Part shown: piece after piece, positions 22,085-34,420 of the stretch
How the letters are laid out: every line of letters begins with the position of its first letter
Position numbering within the stretch: position 1 is the stretch's first letter
NCBI RefSeq assembly: GCF_000276665.1
Contig: NW_004955435.1
Location: forward strand, 1,000,809 to 1,064,808
From: Chinchilla lanigera
Taxonomy: Eukaryota > Chordata > Mammalia > Rodentia > Chinchillidae
Length of the DNA stretch: 64,000 nt
Direction: 5' to 3'
Notes under the pieces: model-generated
The model's input: the letters and a program-made list of their open reading frames with translations, nothing else
Told to the model about the DNA's origin: nothing
Databases searched by the model: none
Position numbers and translations under genes: made by a program

Positions 22085-24084
22085 TTTCTCTTTTGCCCTC
22101 CTGCGCTCCCTTCCTATTTCTTTGCTCTACTTCTTCTTCTTTCTTTTCCTTCCTTTCTCTCTCCAATCCTCTCCTTTTCATTCCTTCGGGGTTTTTTTGA
22201 AATTTAAAAACACAGAACTGGGTGAAATAGAAGAAATCACGATAGAAAGGAGACAAGGAAGTTTGTGATTTTAAAATTTTACTTTTAAGAAAAACTCTAA
22301 CTTCGGTACACAAAGGTTACTCACCTTTTTCCCTCCCAGGAAATGCACTGGAAATATTCCTGAAGGTCTTAAGACACAGTAAGTCTCCAAGTTGGGCTCC
22401 GGGCCCATACTTTTCACCTGTACAGCACTCTGCCTTGCACAGATCTCCATCCTCAGGGGAGCAACAGTATTAGTGGCAGCAGACTTCAGTTTGGAACGTG
22501 TGTAAATGTTTTGCATTCTAACAAGCCTGTCAAATGGGTCACTTGACAGACCGTAGAATACGTATCTAAGATCACATAAACACGACACCAGGACCTCATA
22601 AACATACCTAGTGCAGGCCATAATGCGTCTCACTCTCTGAACACTTGTCCTCCTATCTGAATATTTTTTCCACTAAATAATTCCTTTCGGTGCCTCTTAC
22701 TAATGTGCTCAGAAAATCCACCCTCTGTGACGGCAGTCAGCAAACTTGTTCCATGAAATGTGTGAGTTGAGTTCTCTCATCTCCTTTTTCCGGAACCTAC
22801 TTGCACACTCTCCTGTGACAATACATCTCCATGAAGAAAATACAAATATCCGTACCTTCACCATGCGAAGTTAACGACCACTAACGTCACCACAGCACAG
22901 GCAGACGTAGTCCAGGTTCTTGTTTAGGATGAAGAGAGAACTGCCAAGTGTACCCCCAGTAGCAAGGGGCAAGCGGTTAGCTTTATTGAAAATCATGGGA
23001 AGTTTTAGGGCAAGGCCATGCCAACCAAAGGTACAGAAAAGTAAAAGCACTGCACACAGATCGGTGCACATGGAAACAACAGTACCAACCCCAGAAAAAT
23101 CAGTCTTTTGGAATTTAAAGATTGCGCTCCTCACTCCGGGTTTCTCCCCCAGAATCTAGGTATGATTGACAGCACTGACTGACAGGGGCCGTCTCAGGGG
23201 CTCTCAACACACATGCTTGTCCCAGAATTCACTCTTACCTGAATTACATTTACGGTATGCAGTACACATTTAAGGACCCTTAATGAGGTGGGAGTAGGGG
23301 GAAGTGACTGAAGGTCAGGCTTGGAGAACCAAGAGGCGTGTGCCTTCAGCTAGAACATCAGAGATTGCTTGAGTTTCTGCTATTTTATTTTTTTACCTCT
23401 GTTGGAACAGGGGAAGGAGGAATGACCATAGGGTGTTGGGCAGAATGAAATGGAAGGAAGGGAGGGACTCCTTCAGCTGTACTGTATCTAACTGGACGAG
23501 CTAATATTTAAATACATTTGCTGTTGCCTCCGTTTTCCTTGAGTACAGATAAAGCCTAGATGTCTATGTATTCCACTGAACCCTTCCTATGGTAGAGTCC
23601 TGACTGCCGTTAATTTTTCTCCCATTATTGTTTTGTTACTATTTTGTGTTTAAAATCTCCTGATTAACATATTTACACATTCATAATAGAATATATTTTC
23701 AGATGTATGTTACTTTGGTCATTGATTTATTATGCGATCTCTATATCTATCAATTGGTATCACATATTTCGAGGTTTTGTAATAGAAATTATAAGCCATG
23801 TGGTAAAATACTTGTTTGTCTATTCGCGACTTAACCATGAAAAATAAAATAAATATTAACATGAGGCACAGGGTTAGGGTGATTCCAGTGACAGTAATAG
23901 GGAAGATAAAAATTAGTATTGATTAATTTAGAGGGAAATGACAGAGTTTTAAGTCAAATCTTAACTTATACACCAAATGGCAGCTGCTAAATAGAAAGCT
24001 TGAGAACGAACAATTAAGACTAAAATACAAAGAAGGTTAAAGATATTAAAGTTCAAGGGTTAATATGTATTTATCAGATATGGA
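22085..24084. other. Intergenic, largely unique sequence
   Basis: A polypyrimidine tail of the microsatellite, then sequence with no gene or named repeat. Several CpG are retained between 22700 and 23170. I could not place it in any family. Confidence 0.45.
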
Positions 24085-24208
24085 TACAGTAAGCCCCCAA
24101 CTTATGAATAAGTTCAGTTCCGGGGAACGTTTTTTACATCAGATTTACTCCTAAATCTGACAAAGTGAGTTTATACACCTTTGACACAAATATATAATGT
24201 AAAGCATG

Positions 24209-24251
<43 letters not shown>

Positions 24252-24450
24252 CACGTTAAGTCCCTGGCTGTACCTCTGGACACCACCGTACTGTACAGTA
24301 AGCACACAGCAGCACAACTGCGGCAATGTCTGGCAGACATGTGAGCTACTACTGCGATGTGTTCACATCCATCAATGTTTGCAATGTGAGGTTCATTCAT
24401 ATCTGTGAAAGCTTGCAATTCAAGTGTTCATGAACTTGCGACTTAGAGTA
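24085..24450. mobile_element. Degenerate DNA-transposon-like element carrying an AC microsatellite
   Basis: Starts TACAGTAAGCCCCCAACTTA and ends GCGACTTAGAGTAAAAAATA, with weak inverted similarity of the ends and TA at both edges. The opening resembles a known class of mammalian DNA transposon ends (Tc1/mariner or similar), but I cannot name the family. An AC run at 24214-24247 interrupts it. Confidence 0.4.
24214..24247. repeat. AC dinucleotide microsatellite
   Basis: About 16 AC units. Confidence 0.97.
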
Positions 24451-25769
24451 AAAAATACTACGCTGGGTTTTAAATAAGCATCAGTTTACGTATGCAAACA
24501 TACTTTGCCCAATTGTTAGTTGTAAATTGTCTTATTTAAAATTCTTGACTTTCTGACTCAGTTGAGTTAAATCAATATCTAAGCTGATCCTCAGCCATTT
24601 ATTAAAACAGAAGCAAAAAGAAGAAGAGGGAGGGGCAGAAAGAATGCATGTGACCGCTTCTCAGGGTGGTTATACTGCAGGATTACACAGTAATTTGAAC
24701 GGTACTGCACTGCTCAAAAAAATTTTTGGAACTCTCTTTTGGAGACTGCCTTCGAAACTTAAGTGTTTTAATTTTTTTTCCATAGGAAAACACTTTTATC
24801 TTTGAGGATTGGTTTGTTCTAGGCAATACTCAGAAGTTCATTTCAGCCAAACCTATAGAAAAAGGAAGGTCATCCTTTTTAGGTTTAGAGGAGTATGCGT
24901 AACTAAACTAAAAAGAGACTGTTTTTTTTCTGTGGTTCATAAATTGTTTCCTGGAGGCAGGCCTAACAAAAAGAGCCACAACTTATCTTTTTTAAAAAAT
25001 CACTTGGTATAAAATTGGATTATGTGCATAGATTTCCATGGTCATTGTTTCAGAGATAAACACTTTATAAGTATGAATTTTGTTACATTAAATTATTCAT
25101 ATTTTTCAATATTTTTAATAAAAATATAAGGCATATAAAAAATTTAAAAGAATTTTACCATCAATATCCTCTATGTATCACCTATATGCTATGATTAATA
25201 TTTATGCTTGCTCAATATATCTATGCATTTAAATATCCATTTATCTACCTATAAGTAAATTTTGTTTTTGATACATTTCACAGGAATTTACAGATAACAT
25301 TACTGACTTAGTAACTGCATGCACATGACTAATTAGAATTTAATATTGTAATTTACCTTTTGGTATAAAATCTACATACTGTGAAGTATATAATAGAACT
25401 CTTCCAATAATGTGTAGTCACTGAATGTTGACAAGTGTAATACACAAATGTATACAAGCAAAATCCTTCTGCAAAGTACTATCAGAACCCTGGAAAGCTT
25501 CCTAGCATCTGCTCCCAGGTAATCTCCACTCCCAGCCAGTTCCCCCAAGAGAGGCATTTATGATTTTTTCAACATAGACTAGTTTTACTTGTTTTAAAAT
25601 TCATGTAGAAAAAGTCCTATGGTTTGTGTTTTTGTATAAGGTTTCTTTTACCTATAATATTTTTAGATTAATGGTATGAGTTGTATATGCAATAATTTTT
25701 CCTTTTACTTTCTTTTAATTTTAAAAATAAAAGGAGGTACACATTCACAGAATTTTTTCTTTTAAATTG
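24451..25769. other. AT-rich intergenic sequence
   Basis: No gene or clear repeat; may include eroded L1. Confidence 0.45.
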
Positions 25770-26110
25770 CTAAGTATCATTTCATTCTATAAACACAACA
25801 GGGTTTTTGTCCATTCTCCTTTTGATGGATATGTGTGTTATTTCCAAGTATGGATTATCATTAATAAAGCTGCTGTGAAAGTTTTTCTGTGTCTCAGGCA
25901 AACATTTATGCGTGGAATTTCTGGTTATAGTGTATGATGAGTTTTATGACAAATGTCAAATCTTCTTGAACCTTTTACATTCTGTCTAACAGCAGTGCAT
26001 TAAACTTACTCTATAGCCTTACCATTATTTTTTATTGTCAATCTTTTAAATTCTAGTCATCTGGGTTGGTTCTATAGTGTTTTCTCATTATAGTTTTAAT
26101 TTTGATTTTC
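25770..26110 (-). mobile_element. Old L1 3'-region fragment, minus strand
   Basis: Antisense L1 3' text: TTGATGGATATGTGTGTTAT, AATAAAGCTGCTGTGAAAG, GTGGAATTTCTGGTTATAG, and CTTGAACCTTTTACATTCTG, in the backward order of the consensus. Confidence 0.8.
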
Positions 26111-26559
26111 CTGATGTTAAATATACTTTCATGTGCTGATTACTCACTCATATATGGTTTGTTTTTATTCATCAGGGTGGTTACTTTCTGTGAAGTCATG
26201 GCAAACACAGAATTTATGAATATTGGACCATTTCTCCTCAAGGAAAGAAGCATTTGGGTTCCCCTAGACCTCTGGGAGCAGTTTCACTCGCCAATCAACG
26301 CATAACTTTCTGTTATGTGTATTTGTGTGTAAAGAGCCCTTATTTAATACATATTGCTAACTTATCGATATTGAGCTCATCACCAACTATAACTTGTGCT
26401 TCACTGAACTTTATTAGATATGTGTTTCTTCTAATAGGGCACTGTAATCAACATTACCTGGGTACAGATTCCAAGTGTACCTGAAAATAATGTGCACTTT
26501 TTAGTGAAATGCGCTAGTGCTCTATAAATATCAATAAAGTGTGGGTAGCCAATAAATGT
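26111..26559. other. Intergenic, nothing recognised
   Basis: No gene. May be L1-adjacent unique DNA. Confidence 0.45.
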
Positions 26560-27164
26560 TTTTCAGATCACTTATTGTTTTATAAACATTTGTTTAGTTG
26601 CTTAATTAATTGCCAGGAGAGTTGTGCTGAACTCCCCAATCATGGCATTGCTGTTGCCTAATTTTGTTTTTAAAATCTATCAATTTTTTCATCCACATAT
26701 TTGATTCATAATGAATATTCTCGTGATCAATTGACTGTGTCATCCCTTTGAAATGGTCACTATCTATTATAATATTCTTCATCTTTAAGTCTACCTTATC
26801 TGATATTAGTATCCAGAAATTTTATGTTACTCTTTGCATGGTATGCCTTTTTTCTACACATTTTCTTTCCACTCATCTCTATTTTCATATTTTAAGTGCA
26901 TCTCCTTTAATTACTTTACAGCTTAATTAATTTTGATACTTTTTGCATTTTAATTATTATGTATTACATTAACATTTGTTATGATTATTGACATGATTGT
27001 ATTTATTTCTACTGATTATCTATTTATTACTTTTGGTTTTGATTCCTCCATTTTTCTATTCTGCTTTCTATGGATTATGTGAAATAGTTTTGTACTAGTA
27101 TTTTGATATATTAATTTGATTTTTTAGTTCTACCTCTTTGCTCTGTGTACATCCTGTTAAGGTT

Positions 27165-28145
27165 TTTGTCTAGATGTCCCCCAAAGCCTCCTTGGTCATT
27201 GGTGGAGCTTTTTCAGAGGTGGCTGAACCTAGCATGTGTGATGCTGGGATTGAAGGTGGGTGATTATTAAATCATTCTACTGATAGTTTTGGTACAGTAA
27301 GGGCACATTTACAAAGGAGCAGACTTGTCGCATATTATAGCACAAGTTAAAAATCAGTCAGTGGCCTGTGACCACAGGCTCCTGCTTCTTGCTGGGTAGC
27401 CGGATTACTGCGTTCATTTAGCCTCCACTGTCTAGGCCCTGGTGTTCCCCTTAACAATGTGTGGGGTCAAACTCACTGCGTCTAGCTTATGTTTTAAAAA
27501 TATGCAGTGATTCCAACTTGCTTCAAGGACTTCAAGGACGTCCTGTCTGGGGAAGTCTGGCCCCATGAAGGACACTTAACTCTACTTGCTCTGCTCACAC
27601 CCTTCCCTCCTTCCCCGGAATATTCCTGTCTAACGATAAACAACTCCTTTTAAGTAAATCTGCCTGACAACATATGACTTACTTCATGTAATCCATGTAT
27701 CCAATCATGTCATAACCTGCTATCAACTTTGTGCTTCCCACTTGCAAATGTATTTAAACTAAATTCAAACTTGACTCTGGGCTGGTGATTTGAACCTCTG
27801 GGCTCACCAGGCCACTGGTGTAATAAAAGGTGCTTCTAACTCCTCAGTGCAAAGAGCCTTCCATTAAGTTTGGTGCTGGTTTTCTGTAACAGCACCACCT
27901 TACTCCCGGTAGCCTATCTGGAGTATAAAGGGGCAGAAAGAAGCTGCTGAGGCCCCTTGCTTTGCGACCTTTTGTCTGCCGTGAACTCTTTCTCCTCTGC
28001 TGTATCTGCCTGCCATGCCACCTTGCCTTGTAGCCAGGTGATTATGGACTGAAAGCTCTACAAGCTGTGAACTAAATACATCTTTATTTCTTTGACTTTG
28101 GGTGTTGGGTATTTTGTCACAGCAACAAAAAATATAACTAAGACA
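27165..28145 (+). mobile_element. MaLR-type LTR, split by another LTR
   Basis: Left piece 27165-27289 (AGATGTCCCCCAAAGCC, GGGATTGAAGGTGGGTGATT) and right piece 27892-28145 (GGGGCAGAAAGAAGC, CTGTGAACTAAATACATC, GGTGTTGGGTATTTTGTCAC) are the two ends of one MaLR LTR in plus orientation, with ATAACTAAGACAC closing it. Confidence 0.75.
27290..27891 (+). mobile_element. ERV-type LTR nested in the MaLR LTR
   Basis: Termini TGGTACAG (27290) and CTGTAACA (27884-27891) are inverted with one mismatch. TATA-like TATTTAAA at 27751-27758 lies about 70 bases before AATAAA at 27822-27827, the spacing of a U3/R region. I find no matching target duplication, so the exact boundary is provisional. It contains no reading frame. 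Confidence 0.65.
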
Positions 28146-28547
28146 CGTCCTTAAAATTTCACAGTCTAGTTAGAGTGACTATTATACCACATTCTATAAA
28201 ATGCAAATTAATCTCACACCCTAAATAGTAATTTGCTGTCTCCAATCTTATGCCCTATATATTATATCCAGATAGATTATAATCCCTCACAGTCTAATTA
28301 AGTACAATATTCATTTTAAACTATCATGTATATTTTGTAAAGATGAAGGACTTATTTATTTTCTTTACACCTTCTTTATCCTTCCTAGTGATCTTTTTTC
28401 TTTCTTCATGAAGACTTGCTTTTATCTGATTTTATTTTACTCTACGGAAATTTCTTTAGCATTTCTTTTAGTTCAGGCATGCTGGAAAAACATTTTTTCA
28501 CTTTTTACTTAAAATTTATTTATACACAGTCATTATTAAAGAATATA

Positions 28548-28629
28548 CACAGCGCCTGTCTGACAAGCACAAGGTCGTGAGTTCGATTCCCGGTACCAGA
28601 AAAAAAAAACAAAAAAACAAAAAAAAAAC
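28548..28629 (+). mobile_element. 5'-truncated ID SINE with target-site duplication
   Basis: Starts within the element (GCGCCTGTCTGACAAGC) and carries GAGTTCGATTCCCGGTACC (B box) plus an A-rich tail. The 10-base duplication AAAGAATATA is exact at 28538-28547 and 28630-28639. The A box is missing, so the truncated copy could not be a source. Confidence 0.93.
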
Positions 28630-29620
28630 AAAGAATATATCAGTGGGTATAGAATTCTGGGTTGATAGCTTTTATTTGAGTACTCAAAAAATGTTGCTCC
28701 ACTATCTTCTGTCTTCCATAATTTCTGAAATCAGTAGAATTTAAATCTTTGCTCATTTTGTATAAAATATCATTTTACTTTGCTTTCAAAAATCTGCTTT
28801 TACTTCCATTTTCAACAGTAATACAACCATTGTTAGTTTCCTCTCACCTTGACTAAGACTCTGTGTTGCTTGTGTTGTTTTGGTGCTATTTTGTAAATGT
28901 CTGTGTGTCTGCTAATATGCTTTCATTCTTTTATCTTTAAAATAAAAAAAAAACAGTTTAAATATGTTGTGGCTATCTGTATTTATACATATTTTTCATT
29001 TTTTTGTTTCTGGATTTTTCAGATCTGTAAATTCATATCTTTCAGCAATGTGTTTTCATCCCATGTGGCTTACCTCGTTTTTGGTACTTCAATTATACAT
29101 ATGTTAGAAATTTTGAAATAATTTCTTGAGTCTTTGTTGTCCTGCTTGGTTTTTTTCCTTTCTTCTTTGCCTTTGATAATTGCTACTGGTGTACCTTCAA
29201 ATTTCTGATTTTCCTCTGGCATCTTCATTTTTCTGTCTAGCCTACCCATTGATTTTCTTTTTTAAAAAATTTCAGGTATTTTCATTTGCAGGTCTAGAAG
29301 TTCTATTTGGTTTTTTTAATAAAGTATCCATTGCTTGCCTGAGTACCTAATTTTTCAATTGTTATGGTTGTATCTTTGTTTATTTAAGTGACAATACTTA
29401 TGATAGCTTCCTTATAACCCTTATTTATTAATTCCAGCACTTTGGTAACCCTGGAGTTAGTGTTTGATGATTGCCCTTTTTTTCTGCAGAATGAACCATA
29501 CTTTTATCTTTGGATAGTATCCTGGACATTATAATTTTTTTCTGTGACAACCTTAGATTATATTTTTCTCTGTACAGTGTTATATACAGAGAAACAATGT
29601 TATGATTTCATCTTAGTAGG

Positions 29621-30749
29621 AAATTAGCATTTGTATTTAACTTAAAGATTTGCTTTATAAACTGCAGCTCATAGATCATTTTTTATTTTTATCTTTAGCT
29701 GGAATGCTTTGAATATACCTCATACATGCTCCTCCAACCCAGAGGCTCACGGTAAATTCAGTCTCTGCGTGTGTGTGCATGTGCGTGCGCGTGTGCATGC
29801 ACATATATATGTATAATTTAGGGCAGTTTTCTCCTTTTCAGTATTTCTTACTTACTTTCTAACAGTTTGATTGCCTCTAATATTGAATTTTATAGGTCAG
29901 AGAAACAGAATTTCCTATTGAGATTTTAACCACTCATGTATTACTATCCTCAGCATTTTGTCACATTAAAAGTCAAAAATATATTACTCATTATTGTACT
30001 ATCTCCTTCAGCTCAGTTTTGACTTCCTTCTGGCCTTTGATTATATTTGTCTAAACTCCAGTATTTTTATAACAGTATTTATCTTATATTTTGCATAGAA
30101 CTTATAGTTTTTAGCTGTAGAATGGCTAGATCTGGTAGCACAATCAACTAGAATGGAAGTATAACTTCATTATTTCTCAAATGTAAGTCATTTTAATCTG
30201 TGTGTTATACTATACACAAAAAATATTCATTAAAGTTGACTTTATATTGTTTTCTATATGTGTTATTTTATAATTAATACATTTTGGTCAATTATTTATA
30301 TTATAAAAAGAAGTGTGTAATTTATGCTATATCAATAGATTAAAATATACTAATTATACAATGATCTATATTCTCTTGCATATTTACTATTTTCCATAGT
30401 AATTATAGATTTCATTTTAATAGCACGTCTCTAACATGTAGAATAGGATTTAGGGTTTCTTTAAAATCCATCTCAGTTGTTACTGAATCTAAGAGTTTCT
30501 TTAACAGCCCATCATTCTCCCAGCCTCTGCTCCTGAATGTTATGATTGTATCCACTCATTCATTTACCACAATTGTAAATTATGTGTCATTTCTTCCACT
30601 GCTCCGAGAAGTGCTTAAGGAAGGAAGCTGTGCCCGGATTGCTGAGGTGATGCCTGACATGATGGACCCTTGTTGGATTGCAGTTAACACTTTAACTGGC
30701 ATCCGTCGTCTTCCCCAAGGAAGTTCTGAGCACGCAGGGTGAGCATTTT
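29621..30749. other. AT-rich intergenic, contains a Z-DNA-prone tract
   Basis: Mostly AT-rich sequence. 29767-29815 is alternating purine-pyrimidine. No gene seen; 30590-30740 is less AT-rich and unassigned. Confidence 0.5.
29767..29815. repeat. 49-base strictly alternating purine-pyrimidine tract
   Basis: Every base from 29767 to 29815 alternates purine and pyrimidine: GT/GC-rich first (GCGTGTGTGTGCATG...), then an AT part. Alternating GT/GC is a classical Z-DNA-forming pattern. Confidence 0.95.
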
Positions 30750-30870
30750 CACCTTTATTTACAGAGGTGAAAAATGAGACTTGGCCATTTACAGATTTGC
30801 TCAGGGTCACACAGAAAGAAAGTGACAGAGTCAAATCTCTGCTTTGTGATCAGAGCTAAGTAGTTGGTAC
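30750..30870 (-). mobile_element. MIR SINE fragment, minus strand
   Basis: AGAGGTGAAAAATGAGAC, then TTGCTCAGGGTCACACAGAA and AGTGACAGAGTC is MIR read backwards (cagatgaggaaact..., ggtcacacagctag...). Confidence 0.8.
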
Positions 30871-32669
30871 TAATCTTGTACAAAGGATTTCTTTTTGTCT
30901 TCTGAGCAACTTTACAACTAGAAGATAAACATAAACACAATTAATATATCTAAAAATAAAGCAATTTTCAAGTAAAAACATGATAAATAAACATATATAC
31001 ACAAGCTGTGATCAAAATATACAGTGAATATTGAAGTTAAAAATTTTACTAAAGACACATTGCTATTAATGCCCTTCAAGATAATTTCCCTTGCTTTAAA
31101 CGTGCCCTATAATTCTTGCCACTTTCCGAGGTTGCTCTGGAAGTCTTCTTTCATGTGTTTAGTTGCACTGCTGCGGCTGTATGGATCTCTTGGATTGGTT
31201 AGAACATTTGCCTTTCATGGTCACTGTGACTGCGGGGAAGAAGTTGCACAGGTGTCAGGTGCATCAGGGTGTGGAGACACACTGTGATGTCCTCACAGAG
31301 CTCCCTGTCTGCTGGATGGTTCTTCGCAGCACCATTCCCTGTGTTTTTGATCAGACCTCACAAAAAGACTCTCAAGAGGACTTCCAAAATTGCTTCAGAA
31401 AGTGGTGAGAACAGTGTGATAAGTCTGTCTGAAGCGAGGGGGAATATTCTAACGAGGGTTAATAACAATGTGTCTTTTACCATAATAAATATTTTATGAA
31501 ATAGTTATGTATTTAATTACACTTCATACACATCCCAAATACTCGATCAATCGTGGTAAATTTTACTGGATGAAACACTGGCTTTAAGATTAAATACATC
31601 TGTGAAGGAATGCTATCTACCACACGTGAGTGTCTAGTATTTCTTGGGACTTTTTCCCCTGCCATTAAATATTCAAAGTCCACTTTTTCACCACTATAGA
31701 TCCTGGAGAGCGTGGTCCACCTCGGAGCACGGTCCATCTGTTCCTCACGTACATTATTAAACCGGAGGCAGCTAGAAGGTAGGCGAACCCTCGCCAGCTG
31801 TAAGCTAAATTCTCAGAAGCTTTGATACATTCTATAAATTTCCTAAGGTTCATTGCCAGGTTTTAACCATAGGGAATTTTAGGCTCGGGGTGTGTATGTT
31901 GAAAAGTTGCACCAAAATTCACTACCCTTTCATTATCCTCAGTATGTAAACTTTGGATACAGTTTCCTAAATCCCTAGAGTCTTTTAACCATATGGGTTT
32001 TGTTTTGTTCAGTTTTTCTACTCTACATGTTTTTCAAGAAACAACTAAGTCACTTTAGCTATGAACGGGACAATGGGGTCCCGATGAGCACCCTTTGCAC
32101 GTACTTTGGGAGCCCATAGGAGTTAGTTTGTCTGTTTACAGATTATAGCAGTTGGGAGTTGAATGTTTTATTTTCAGTCCCAGTTGGTGCAGTATGTTCA
32201 CAGCCGATGCTAATGGCCGGCCCACTTGATTTCACATATGGCCCACTATTTGGGGCCCTCAAAGGCTTTCTTTTGTAGTTCGCCTTCTCTTACACTATCA
32301 TGCATTTAGTTTTGCTTTTGTCTGCTGGCCAAATGAAGAAAACACCCTCTGGACCTTGGCAGCTGTGGAGAAAATCAGCAACTCAGTGATCAAGATTCGA
32401 GGAACTGGGTCAAGATGTCCCAGGAAGGTTTTTGTTAAACGCTGCAAACAAACAAAATGCCTCTCTGCACTGTATGAGCCCAAGAGCACATGCAAAGTGT
32501 TCTCTTCTGTTTTTCTCCCACTTTGAAGCTGTCGTAAGCTGTTCCTAAGTGTTTTCAGCACGGCTAAGTGTCAGAGAGTCCGTGCTGTCGTGGGCTTCCA
32601 CTGACACTGAGAAGCACATTGAGAAGCACTGTGCCACAAATACTTCAGAAAATGTTTCCTTTTGGGCAG
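30871..32669. other. Intergenic, unique sequence
   Basis: No gene or named repeat. Short open stretches of 60-90 codons occur in several frames with no common domain; I treat them as chance. Confidence 0.5.
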
Positions 32670-33340
32670 TTTTCAGAAGTTAATTTATTTGCTGCTAGCA
32701 TTCAACAAGGAAGATGGTGTCAGAAGTGAGCTGGAGTTCTTTTGCCATGACTCACTCCACAGAGCGTATTAGACGGGAAGAGTAGAGCTACAAAATTAAT
32801 AATATTGAAAATGCAGGCACCCTCCAGCAGTCACTGTAATTTGATACATAGTTAGTGTTTATTCTGACTCTAAACTACAGCTGATAAAGCCACAATCTCA
32901 TAAAAGGATTATTTTCAAGACTATTGCATTACCCTCTGTGAGCTAAAATACTCATTTATTCAGAGTTGCAAACTGTAATAGCGCTAATTCCCCAAGAAGT
33001 GGGCATTGTAGGACAATTGAGTGGGCTGGGACGTTAATTGTCCTCCACTTCACCTCTAGATGTTTAACTGCTTATCTCTCCAACCAGCAAACGTTAATGT
33101 TGGCATATTTGTGCCTTACTGTTCAGAAAATTTTGTGAGCTGAGCAATTTACTTGTAATAAGGGGGAAAAAGTATCTGTGCAGAAGAAACATTTAAATTG
33201 CACCACGTTTACATATTAAGCCAAATTGAAGATGGTGTTGTAGACTGACGGACTTTTCCTAAGGAGCTCTTCTGCCATACCTGGACAGTAATTGGATTTG
33301 TGGGAATATAATCGACAGATACAGGGCCATTAACAGGTAT
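32670..33340. other. Unique AT-rich stretch, candidate conserved non-coding element
   Basis: No repeat signature over 670 bases, with several homeodomain-core-like words (TTAATT, TAATTT, ATTAATA) and intact CpG in GGACGTTAATTG. I cannot measure conservation; the call rests on the look of the sequence and is weak. Confidence 0.25.
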
Positions 33341-34354
33341 CACTAAATTAACACTGCTTCGTCTATGCTGTTTTCTATTAGGAGCAAATTGTTTCTCAAA
33401 CTACTCTTATTAAGCGTATAATGTTGATCCTCCTCACTGCTTCTTTTCAGACTTTGATAAGTGGAAGAATACAGAGACCATTTTGTAGGTTACCCAGACA
33501 TCTTTCCACGGTGCTATTGCCCACGAAGCTTCCTTTTGCAGTGCTAACAGTACTACGGGGCTGTGCAGAGGGAGATGGAAAAATCCTCGTAGTCAGATAT
33601 TTTGCTATCCTTTGTTGCATATCTGTTATACAGAATGCCTTGGGTTGTCCAATTTATATAATATTTTGTGGATTTTCTCATAACTATTTTATAGATGAGT
33701 ATAAGACAATCGTACAAAAATTATACAATGCTTGAAAGTAAGGCAAAGAATGACTATATGTACTTTCAAAGTTATACTATAGCATTGTCTAATACCATTA
33801 AGACTTATTTAATTTTCTAGAGAATGCAGTATTTCTTTGATAGACTGACAATGCACTATCGACTGGGAAACACATGCTGCGAAAATACAGGTAAATTTGC
33901 ATTTTACTGTCCAGGAGAAATGAAAACGCTTTTTTCCCAGCAGAGAAAATAGATAATCCTGTGGGTAAGGTTACATTATGTAGAGTATTAAACAAGTTTT
34001 TCCTAAATTAAGGAATTTATTTCAACATGATTTGCCTGATAGGGTATGTAATGTCTTCCTCTTTGAATTTTCCTTGAAAATAGTTTTACCTCTTGAAGTT
34101 TCCCTTATTAGCAATGCATATTTTTAAAACATGGTTTGTTTAATTTGTAGGTGAGTTATATTTTTAACTTTTCTGAAACTATATTTGCATGAGCTTAAGT
34201 TAAATTGCATAATTAACTTTCCCCGGTTGGCAGGCTACTGATAAGTTGTGTAGGAATCTAAATCTATTTGAGACCAGACATCTTGACATGTTTCAAATTC
34301 ATCACCCTGTCCCTTCCATCTCAGATGAAGCAAAATTTCAAGTACAACTGAACT
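33341..34354. other. Intergenic, nothing recognised
   Basis: No gene, RNA or named repeat. An open frame of about 100 codons at 33421-33735 has no recognisable motif. Confidence 0.45.
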
Positions 34355-34364
34355 ATTGCCATGC

Positions 34365-34410
34365 AGTCTCCAGCCATACCAGCCTGAATGTGCCTGATCT
34401 CGTCTGAAAC
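34365..34410 (+). pseudogene. 5S rRNA-derived tailless retropseudogene
   Basis: 34366-34407 matches the first 42 bases of mammalian 5S rRNA at about 36 positions: GTCTCCAGCCATACCAGCCT, then GAATGTGCCTGATCTCGTCT. Similarity ends abruptly and there is no A tail. Flanks ATTGCCATGC (34355-34364) and ATTGTCATGC (34411-34420) match at 9 of 10, as expected of target-site duplications. This fits the class of 3'-truncated tailless retropseudogenes described for small RNAs in mammals. Confidence 0.8.
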
Positions 34411-34420
34411 ATTGTCATGC

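Larger units (their letters stand above)
26560..29620 (-). mobile_element. L1 (5' half), minus strand, split by nested LTRs and a SINE
   Basis: Two collinear antisense L1 parts: 26560-27164 (GAACTCCCCAATCATGG, then TAAGTCTACCTTATCTGATA) is the ORF2 5' region, and 28146-29620 (GTTCAGGCATGCTGG, GGGTATAGAATTCTGGGTTG, then TTAATAAAGTATCCATTGCT) is the ORF1 and 5' region. Between them lies a MaLR LTR, and an ID SINE at 28548-28629 interrupts the second part. Confidence 0.8.

Noticed and set aside
21867..22313. 148-codon frame with Lys/Arg/Glu repeats across the gap
   Set aside because: Translation of the TTCC repeat and N run, not a gene.
24134..24418. Open frames with runs of Cys-Val and Thr-His
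   Set aside because: Caused by translation of the AC/GT microsatellite.
33421..33735. 104-codon plus-strand open frame
   Set aside because: No recognisable motif, no splice or promoter context, composition like its surroundings. A chance frame is more likely than a gene.
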